45,410 nucleotides of DNA from DASYXW01 sp035934405 (GTDB lineage Bacteria; Acidobacteriota; Terriglobia; UBA7540), in the NCBI GenBank assembly GCA_035934405.1, contig DASYXW010000066.1, positions 1 to 45,410 on the forward strand, written 5' to 3'. Shown one piece after another: positions 39,874 through 45,410 of the stretch; within the stretch, counting starts at the first letter, position 1; each line of letters opens with the position of its first letter. Position numbers and translations under genes: made by a program. The notes beneath the pieces are model-generated. The model was not told the DNA's origin, did not search any database, and was given only the letters and a program-made list of their open reading frames with translations.

Positions 39874-41939
39874 TTCCTGTCCCCGCTGGGCCCCGCCGAG
39901 TTTGCTCCCGGATTCTTCAGCTTCCGAACAGCCGCGAGCGCCTCGGAGTTGGCCGGGTCTGTCTGCAAGCCCTGGTTATACTCGTCGAGCGCCTGTGCCG
40001 CGCGACCCGCCGCCGCGTCGATCGCTCCCAAGGCGAAGTGCGCGTGGCTGTCGAACGGTCCAAGCACGAGCGCACGGCTGAAAGACCCCTTGGCTTTGCC
40101 GGTCTCGCCCCGACGCATCTCGATATCCCCGAGCGCATCGTAAGCGACGGGGTTGGGCTCGCTCTCAACGGAGCGCTGGAACTGCTCTGCGGCATCGAGC
40201 AAACGGCCGGAGTTGAGATACAACTGGCCGAGCTCGTTTCGGGCATGAGCATTGAGCGGCGAAAGCGCCACCGCGGCCCGCAACTGGAGTTCGGCCCCGC
40301 TGTTCGGTCCCGTCTCCTCGCCCAATTGCCGCAAGACCGACCCGAGGTTGAGATGCGGATCGGTGTAATTGGGCTTACGCCGCATGGCGCGGCGGAAGAA
40401 CTCGACTGCTTCCGGGAATCTCTTCTCTTTGCTCATCACCAGACCGAGATTGTTGAGCACGATGGCATTGCCGGGGTTGGCTTCGAGCGCCCGCTGCCAC
40501 TCGCGCTCCGCCCCGGCAACGTTGCCCTGCATCCAGTAGACCGTGCCCAGGTTGTTCCGAATCGGGTAGGCGTCCGGGTAAACGGCCAGAGTTCGAGTAT
40601 AAAGCACGACATCGTTTCGCCAGTCGCGATTCCGCAGCACGATGCGCGCCGCGCATAGCGCCGCAACCATACCGAAGCCAGCCGCGCACACCCACCGCCA
40701 GCGCGCCGGTCGCTTCGAGATCGCCGCCCACAGGCGGGCGCACCCGAAGCCTAGGACCCAGCAGAAACCCACCGAGGGCAGGTAGAGATAACGTTCGGCG
40801 AAAACGTTCGCGGCCATCCATTGCGCGTTCAAGACGGGTGCGAGCGTAGCAAAAAACCAGATGATCCCGAAAGAGACAAGCCGCTCCCACCGCGCCAGCG
40901 CGACGAACAGTATCGCGACCAAAATCAAGGCACCGGCGCCAGCCAGGACTCGAGGGTCAAGCGGCGTGGTGCTGCGGCGAAAGACATAGAAAGCGCAAAG
41001 GTGAACCGGCCAGAGAAGCTTGCCGCAGTACTGTCCGATGAGGGCGAGGGCGGAAAGCAGCGCTTCCCGGCGCGTGAGATTTGAGATCTGCTTCACCGGC
41101 GCGAGCGCCCCGAAGGCGCGCACCCGGAACAGCAAGTAAGCCACGACCAGAAGCCAAAGCACGCCGTAACGCGAGAACTTTTGCGACCAGCGCGTCTCAG
41201 CCCGATCTTCGCGATAGAAGTGTTCGTAAACAACCGCCAGCGCCGGAAAGGTGAGCGCCTGTTCCTTGGAAAGAAGCGCCAGTAGGAATGCCACGACCAT
41301 GCCCGCAAGCGCCAGTTCCGACCGGCCGCCGCCGGGTTGCGCCACCTTCAGAAACAACCAGAACGCGAGTAGATAGAAAAGGGTCACCTCAAGATCGGTG
41401 ACGGCCGCGATCCAGGCCACCGACTCGGTGTGAATCGGGTGCAGGGCGAACAGGGCCGCCGCCGCGAACGCCCAGGTTCTGTCCTTCACCATCAGCTCGG
41501 TCACCTTGAACAGAACGCAGACTACGGCGGCATGAAGGAGAACGTTTGCCAGGTGGAAGCCATAGGCCACCTCCCCGCCGAAGAACTTGTAGCAGAGGAG
41601 ATATCCGAGAGTCATCATCGGCCGGTAATAGTTGGTGACTCCCTGCGCGCCCACGTACGACCAGACGGTGGTTGAGAAGATCGCTCTCAGGTGATGGAAG
41701 CTCTGAATGTAGGGATTGTTCATCACCTGCGTGTTGTCGTCGTAGACGAAGGCGTTGAACAGGGTGTTGGCGTAGGGCACGACGGAGGCGAGAATGAGCA
41801 GGCTGATCAGAGCCCGGTCGGGCCAGTGCATGGCCTCAGCGGCAGTCGAAATCCGAGCGGTAGCGGGAGGAGCCGGTGAAGACGGGTGGGCGGTGAATAG
41901 TGCGGCGTCGTTGGTTTCGAGCGGCTGCGGCTTTTCCAT
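39870..41939 (-). CDS. TMTC-like GT-C membrane protein with TPR tail, paralogue B
   Basis: The 689-residue paralogue of the next gene has the same order of parts: first membrane helix at about 43-60, acidic pair Asp67-Asp68 in FVYDDNTQVMNNPY, NYYRPMMTL, HPIHTESVAWIAAVTD, ERYLYLPSVGFCW, then TPRs from about 465. The TPRs contain a short insertion (GEETGPNSGAEL) between two repeats. The start is ATG 41939, with GGAAAT about 9 nt upstream; an earlier in-frame start at 41969 is possible. The pair clearly arose by tandem duplication and both keep the catalytic-loop residues, so both may be active with different acceptors. An AT-rich repeat block lies upstream. Confidence 0.75.
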   Translation of the reverse strand: MEKPQPLETNDAALFTAHPSSPAPPATARISTAAEAMHWPDRALISLLILASVVPYANTLFNAFVYDDNTQVMNNPYIQSFHHLRAIFSTTVWSYVGAQGVTNYYRPMMTLGYLLCYKFFGGEVAYGFHLANVLLHAAVVCVLFKVTELMVKDRTWAFAAAALFALHPIHTESVAWIAAVTDLEVTLFYLLAFWLFLKVAQPGGGRSELALAGMVVAFLLALLSKEQALTFPALAVVYEHFYREDRAETRWSQKFSRYGVLWLLVVAYLLFRVRAFGALAPVKQISNLTRREALLSALALIGQYCGKLLWPVHLCAFYVFRRSTTPLDPRVLAGAGALILVAILFVALARWERLVSFGIIWFFATLAPVLNAQWMAANVFAERYLYLPSVGFCWVLGFGCARLWAAISKRPARWRWVCAAGFGMVAALCAARIVLRNRDWRNDVVLYTRTLAVYPDAYPIRNNLGTVYWMQGNVAGAEREWQRALEANPGNAIVLNNLGLVMSKEKRFPEAVEFFRRAMRRKPNYTDPHLNLGSVLRQLGEETGPNSGAELQLRAAVALSPLNAHARNELGQLYLNSGRLLDAAEQFQRSVESEPNPVAYDALGDIEMRRGETGKAKGSFSRALVLGPFDSHAHFALGAIDAAAGRAAQALDEYNQGLQTDPANSEALAAVRKLKNPGANSAGPSGDRK

Positions 41940-41988
41940 CAGATTGCATTTCCGGGGAAGTCTACGCACCGGAATGGAACTCGATCAA

Positions 41989-42300
41989 TGTTATCAATAC
42001 GTTGACAGCTTTAGCCCTTCTTCATAAAATTACTATGCTTTATTTTCAATAGCTTGACGGCTTTGTTCGTAGCATCTCGCGCTTTTCGACCTACCGCAGT
42101 TGGCGCCACAGAAAAGCAGCCATCGCCGACTCCTAATGCTACGTACGGCGATTGTGTAAGTAAATTAAACATTTTGCTATCAACAAGATGACGGATTTGA
42201 TTAAATAAGCGTCTTACTTTCAAATAGTTGACGGCTTTCGCTGGTTTTATAAAATCACGATGCTTTGTTTTCAATATGTTGACGGCTTCGTTCGTATAAT
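41989..42300. repeat. AT-rich degenerate repeat block
   Basis: A core close to TCAATA-N2-TTGACGGCTTT occurs five times, with TTGAC (or ATGAC) at 42002, 42054, 42188, 42228 and 42279. The pairs 42002/42054 and 42228/42279 are 51-52 bp apart and share the intervening ATAAAATNACNATGCTTT, so a unit of about 52 bp was duplicated, and a larger piece copied again. Base composition is far more AT-rich than anywhere else in the window. Confidence 0.8.
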
Positions 42301-42313
42301 TCTTTAGGTTCAC
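42011..42313 (-). CDS. Possible small repeat-encoded Lys-rich protein
   Basis: A 100-residue frame from GTG 42313 runs the length of the repeat block. Its two ends are similar at protein level: NEAVNILKTKHRDFIK near the N-terminus and NKAVKLLKIKHSNFMK at the C-terminus, and a middle copy KAVNYLKV. The frame is kept through the repeats, which hints at coding, but a GGGGGAA touches the start codon with no spacing and the codon use differs sharply from the neighbours. It could be foreign DNA or a chance frame in repeats. No function is recognised. Confidence 0.3.
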   Translation of the reverse strand: MNLKNYTNEAVNILKTKHRDFIKPAKAVNYLKVRRLFNQIRHLVDSKMFNLLTQSPYVALGVGDGCFSVAPTAVGRKARDATNKAVKLLKIKHSNFMKKG

Positions 42314-42468
42314 TTCCCCCTCGGACTATTCATTCTACCCACCTCCCCGACGACCCACGGCAGCGGGTTTCCCCCCCACCTGTTGTGGGCACGAGTGAAG
42401 TCTGTGATTCGCCTTCGCGGCAAATAAATGCAGCACTCAAAACAGGACGTATTTTGACATATAGTAAA
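42314..42468. other. Spacer downstream of the PAP2 gene
   Basis: This 155-bp stretch between the AT-rich block and the PAP2 stop has no gene. It contains C-runs (near 42316 and 42371) and an AT-rich end (ACATATAGTAAAC). No terminator hairpin was found. Confidence 0.4.
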
Positions 42469-43470
42469 CTACACGTCAAGCCGAACCCTCCCGTGAATCC
42501 GATTCGCCCACGCGGCCGGCAGCGGAAGGGAAACTCGAACTTCTCCGAAGCGCCGGAAAAGGAAATTAGCCAGCCAGAAACTCAGAGGGGCAAGCAGCAG
42601 TCCGGCCAGGCAGTCCACCAGGTAATGATAGCGAAGATAGATGGTGGATACCCAGAGACTCAGAATAAGCGGCGACAGAATCCAGGCCAACCTCTTGGAG
42701 TTCCGCCAGGCATAGAGCCAGACGACAAACGAAATGCCGACGTGCAGGCTGGGAAAGACGTCGCGACGAATACGGGCGAAGTCCATGAATTGCATCTCGC
42801 GATTGAACGCCTCGACCGGCGTGCTGAGTCCCACGGTGTATTGGCTGTGCAGCGTGTACATCGGCCCGATGGCCGGGACGGCAACGTAGCCGACGAGACC
42901 CAGAAAACTCACCACGAGCAGGCCGCACATCATTTCGCGGAACCGCGCCCGCGGCCGGCGCAGATAAATGAAACAGGCCACGATCGGAATATTGAAGAGG
43001 TGGAAGGCGTAAGCGAACTGCATCCAGACGGTCAGCGATGGGCTGATGAGACGCTGGATGGCGACGCTCGCCTGGAATCCGAACAAGCGTTGATCCCAGG
43101 CGACGAGCGCCGCGTCGCGGTCATGGGTGACCAGCAGATGCGTCGCGTCACCCCAGAGCGAATAGTACATGAGCAGAATGATCAAAAAAGGTGTCCAGTC
43201 GCGCACGATTTCCCAATAGGGCCGGGCAAAGTTCACCAGGTCGCCGCCGGACTCGAGATGCTGGCCGCGGCTCGTGATGAAATAATGCACGAGTTCCTTA
43301 CCGAGCAGCACGGCGACAGCCGGCACGATAATCAGAACGTCAGCAGGGCTCAGGTTTTGGCCGCGCAGTTCGCTGAAAGCAATCTGCATGGCGAGGTTGA
43401 TGAGGAAGAACGCGAGCGCCACCACGTCTTCGAGCCGCAACGGGATCGTCAGCCGGCGATTATTGTCCAT
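42469..43470 (-). CDS. PAP2-superfamily membrane phosphatase
   Basis: The 333-residue protein has about six membrane helices and the later PAP2 motifs FPSLHVGISF and YLRYHYLVDCLAGL, as in the PAP2_3 / inositol-phosphorylceramide-synthase-like group. The first motif (K-x6-RP) is not clear. Such proteins dephosphorylate or transfer phospho-head groups on lipids or polyprenyl carriers at the outer face of the inner membrane. The start is ATG 43470, overlapping the upstream TPR gene by 11 bp. Near two putative polyprenyl-sugar-using GT-C proteins, a role in carrier-lipid recycling is possible but not shown. Confidence 0.78.
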   Translation of the reverse strand: MDNNRRLTIPLRLEDVVALAFFLINLAMQIAFSELRGQNLSPADVLIIVPAVAVLLGKELVHYFITSRGQHLESGGDLVNFARPYWEIVRDWTPFLIILLMYYSLWGDATHLLVTHDRDAALVAWDQRLFGFQASVAIQRLISPSLTVWMQFAYAFHLFNIPIVACFIYLRRPRARFREMMCGLLVVSFLGLVGYVAVPAIGPMYTLHSQYTVGLSTPVEAFNREMQFMDFARIRRDVFPSLHVGISFVVWLYAWRNSKRLAWILSPLILSLWVSTIYLRYHYLVDCLAGLLLAPLSFWLANFLFRRFGEVRVSLPLPAAWANRIHGRVRLDV

Positions 43471-44206
43471 AGAGGTCTTCGAGAGCCGCGAAGCGTTTCC
43501 GCGCCTTGGGCGGGAACGGATATTTGGCCGTGGCCTCGAGCACGGCGCGAGCCTTGCCCGTCTCGCCGGTGAGGAAGTAAACCTGCGCCAGCCCCTCCAC
43601 CGCATCCGCCTGGCTGGGATAAAGCTGTAGCGCATTGAGAAAGTCCTTCTCGGCTTGGGGATACTTCTTGAGCGCCGTATAGGTGAGTCCCTCGAGGACG
43701 TACGGCTCGGTGTAAACCGGACTCGCGCGAATCAGTTCCTGAGTCATTGGAATCACCTGGCCGTATTGCTGCAGGGAGTAGCGGCAGAGCGCGAAGCGAA
43801 GCAGGTCATCCTCGTCGAGCGGCCCGCGAGCCAGTTGCAAGAACGCTGGCTGGTCTTCGACTAACGACTGGAACTGGCGTCCCGAGAGCTTGGCGCGAGC
43901 CAGCGCTTGCCAGTAATGGAGATTCGCCGGACGCCGCTCCACCGCTCGCAGGGCGCTGAGATACGCCTGAGGCACGTCCGAGCGATTCAGGCTCCGGATG
44001 CTCGTCCAGTAAGCCACCTCGGCCGCTATGTCTAGGCCCAGTCCACGAGCGCCCAGCGCCGCCAGGGCCAAGACCAAGGCGTAAAGTCCTGCTCGCGCCA
44101 GGGTTTTCAGTCGCAGCCCCGAGGCGGCTTTAATGGCCAGCAGACCCAGGACCGCTAGGGCCAGCGCTTTAATCGCTTCCCAGAAGATGAATTGAACGGC
44201 TTCCAT
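43460..44206 (-). CDS. TPR membrane protein
   Basis: The 248-residue protein has two N-terminal hydrophobic segments (about 9-30 and 40-57) and TPR-like helical repeats from about 75 to 240 (for example YVLEGLTYTALKKYPQAEKDFLNALQLYP, read as one repeat). It is likely an inner-membrane protein with TPRs outside the cytoplasm. Its 3' end overlaps the PAP2 gene. No enzymatic motif is visible. Confidence 0.75.
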   Translation of the reverse strand: MEAVQFIFWEAIKALALAVLGLLAIKAASGLRLKTLARAGLYALVLALAALGARGLGLDIAAEVAYWTSIRSLNRSDVPQAYLSALRAVERRPANLHYWQALARAKLSGRQFQSLVEDQPAFLQLARGPLDEDDLLRFALCRYSLQQYGQVIPMTQELIRASPVYTEPYVLEGLTYTALKKYPQAEKDFLNALQLYPSQADAVEGLAQVYFLTGETGKARAVLEATAKYPFPPKARKRFAALEDLYGQ

Positions 44207-44211
44207 AAAGA

Positions 44212-44250
44212 GTTGATCAGTTGGTCAGTTTATCAGTTGTCAGTTTGTCC
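44212..44250. repeat. Octamer-like array between two TPR genes
   Basis: GTTGATCA, GTTGGTCA, GTTTATCA, GTTGTCA, GTTTGTCC are five degenerate units in tandem, filling half of the 82-bp spacer just upstream of the gene at 44206. Confidence 0.85.
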
Positions 44251-44288
44251 TTTACCGTGGACTCCCGCTTGCGCGGGAACAGGCAGTT

Positions 44289-45206
44289 TCACTTCAATAG
44301 CCTCATATCAACCTTGCTGGCTGGCGCCAGTGCCGCGCGCCCGTCAGTCCCAACGACGTACGGCGCCCCGGAGGGGTCCAGCGGCTCGGAGCGCAGCAAC
44401 CCCGCGGCCACAAGATCGCGCAACCACTTCGCAGGTTCGCCCGTTCGCTGTTTATACTGAGCGAGGAGCGCATCCAGCTTGTTCATTTCGTCCTGTGCTT
44501 TGAGCGCCGCGAGATGCGCCAGCGCACTGCGGCGAATGGAGTCGTTCCCCGCCTGGCGATAGATTTCGGACCACAGCAACCGCGAAGTTTGTGTTTCCCC
44601 GCCCTTGGCCGCGATCGTCGCCGCCATGGCCTTCATCCACATCGCGGCGCCGGGCCGCTCGCTGCCCGCTTGAAACGCCCGGGCAGCGCGGTCGTAGTCC
44701 TTCAAGTCCCAGTAGTAAATGAAACCCAAGTCCTGCCATAGGCGCCAGTAATCCGGATTAGCCACGATGCCTCGACGGAGCAGTGCCAACGCCTCCTGCG
44801 GTTGTCCGGCGCCGTCCGGGGGATTGTCGGCCAGGAAGATCGCTCCGAACCGGTAAGCGATAAGCAAATGCGGGTCGAGCGTGGTGGTGATGCGAAGCAA
44901 CGGGCCCAGCAGCTCGTAGCGATTCGCGCCGGTCGTGCCGCCCGTGCCCGTCAGGCGCTCCCGCCCGTAGTACTGCACCACGCGGGTCCAGTAAACGTCC
45001 GCCAGCAACCCGTCGTAGCCGAGCGCCAGCCGCCGCGCCGTTGCGCCGGAAGAAACGTACAGCGGACTTCCGGCTGCCTCGGCGATGCCGCCCGCCGCGT
45101 CCATCGTCTGGCGGAGTGGAACCGTGGCGATGAAGGCCAGAATCAGAATCGTCACCGCCTGCCATTTTGGATTTTGAATTTTGGATTTTGGATTGAGGCT
45201 GGCCAT
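44289..45206 (-). CDS. TPR-containing membrane-anchored protein
   Basis: The 305-residue protein has one N-terminal membrane helix (about 17-34, AVTILILAFIATVPL) followed by a GYDGLLADVYWTRVVQYYG segment and TPR-like helices to about 260. This form is often found next to ABC-2 type exporters in Acidobacteriota, and here it follows such a permease by 78 bp. ATG 45206 is taken as start; ATG 45245 would add 13 residues. Residues 4-13 (LNPKSKIQNP) are encoded by a heptamer array, so the real N-terminus may be shaped by it. Function unknown. Confidence 0.72.
   Translation of the reverse strand: MASLNPKSKIQNPKWQAVTILILAFIATVPLRQTMDAAGGIAEAAGSPLYVSSGATARRLALGYDGLLADVYWTRVVQYYGRERLTGTGGTTGANRYELLGPLLRITTTLDPHLLIAYRFGAIFLADNPPDGAGQPQEALALLRRGIVANPDYWRLWQDLGFIYYWDLKDYDRAARAFQAGSERPGAAMWMKAMAATIAAKGGETQTSRLLWSEIYRQAGNDSIRRSALAHLAALKAQDEMNKLDALLAQYKQRTGEPAKWLRDLVAAGLLRSEPLDPSGAPYVVGTDGRAALAPASKVDMRLLK
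45164..45198. repeat. ATTTTGG heptamer array at the TPR gene start
   Basis: ATTTTGG, ATTTTGA, ATTTTGG, ATTTTGG, ATTGAGG are five tandem heptamers. On the minus strand they translate as NPKSKIQNPK, a phrase familiar from cyanobacterial STRR-derived N-termini. Confidence 0.9.
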
Positions 45207-45284
45207 GTTTATCCGACGATTCGATCCGTTTGTTCTCAGATTCATTCAGCGGCCCTGTTCCTTAATCGAAAATCTAAAATCGGT

Positions 45285-45410
45285 TCACCGGAACTCGCGC
45301 TCTTCGAAAATCAGGATCGCCGCTGAGACCAGGATGACAATGTAGAGCAGCGCGTACAGGGAGTTCGAGAGTACAAGATATCCCGGCGCCGTCTCTCCGT
45401 GTGCGGCGCG
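45285..45410 (-). CDS. ABC-2 type permease, C-terminal end
   Basis: The last 41 codons of a minus-strand gene that enters from the right edge. They encode one membrane helix (SLYALLYIVILVSAAILIF) and a short polar end EEREFR before TGA 45287-45285. A last helix followed by a few charged residues is usual for ABC-2 exporter permeases, and TPR proteins of the following type often accompany them. The fragment is short, so the family call rests partly on context. Confidence 0.6.
   Translation of the reverse strand, partial: RAAHGETAPGYLVLSNSLYALLYIVILVSAAILIFEEREFR

Noticed and set aside
41989..42300. CRISPR or integron attC array in the AT-rich block
   Set aside because: Repeats are too degenerate and irregularly spaced for CRISPR, and no integrase or attC-type fold ends were seen.

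Overview
The window is about 45 kb of GC-rich chromosomal DNA, most likely from an Acidobacteriota bacterium. The evidence is a diderm envelope gene set (lptE, lptC-lptA, lptB, lolA, tatA/tatC), extracellular proteins with choice-of-anchor D and Ig-like tails ending in a CGGG-type segment, and a gene style typical of that phylum. The assignment is an inference from protein style; there is no rRNA in the window. One RNA gene is present, tRNA-Ala(CGC) at 34668-34743. No CRISPR array, phage or intact transposase was seen.

Layout. 1-2621: the 5' end of a secreted kelch protein diverges from a fused nicotinate phosphoribosyltransferase-nicotinamidase; a Crp/Fnr-like palindrome and a sigma70-like promoter lie between them. 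2622-3866: a gene-poor stretch with coding remnants and copy A of a 217-bp dispersed repeat. 3867-6445: pssA, an aspartate-semialdehyde-dehydrogenase homologue that has lost its catalytic residues, and lptE. 6511-14572 (minus): recJ-lptCA-lptB-rpoN-hpf-rapZ, a compact operon like the classical rpoN locus but without ptsN and with LptC and LptA fused. 15036-16787: a secreted choice-of-anchor D/alpha-beta hydrolase protein. 17106-24449 (plus): response regulator, acyl carrier protein, FabF-like ketosynthase, MGDG-synthase-type glycosyltransferase, PaaK/LuxE-type adenylating ligase, a frameshifted four-helix-bundle gene, MtnX-like HAD phosphatase and class III aminotransferase. This looks like one acyl/glyco/amino-lipid type pathway with unknown product. 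24430-30814 (minus): tatA-tatC, a glutaminyl-cyclotransferase-like M28 protein, aroB and a large S8-like surface protein, with a near-consensus promoter in front of tatA. 30878-31614: a dihydrofolate-reductase-family gene enclosed by 18-bp inverted repeats. 31615-34091: a gene-poor stretch with repeat copy B, then a Ctp-type S41 protease. 34192-37801: zinc-ribbon protein, tRNA-Ala, thrC, Cof-type HAD phosphatase, lolA. 37804-45410 (minus): ABC-2 permease tail, two TPR membrane proteins, a PAP2 phosphatase, an AT-rich repeat block, and two tandem TMTC-like GT-C/TPR membrane proteins of identical length running into lolA.

The most unusual large-scale signal is a set of at least ten short arrays of degenerate 7- or 8-bp tandem repeats of different sequence. 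They sit at gene boundaries, often as complementary pairs, and in several cases supply start regions, C-termini or loops of proteins. They resemble the STRR heptamers known from cyanobacteria. One array, a nearly perfect heptamer repeated almost five times, lies inside the 5' coding region of the HAD phosphatase gene and could shift its reading frame.
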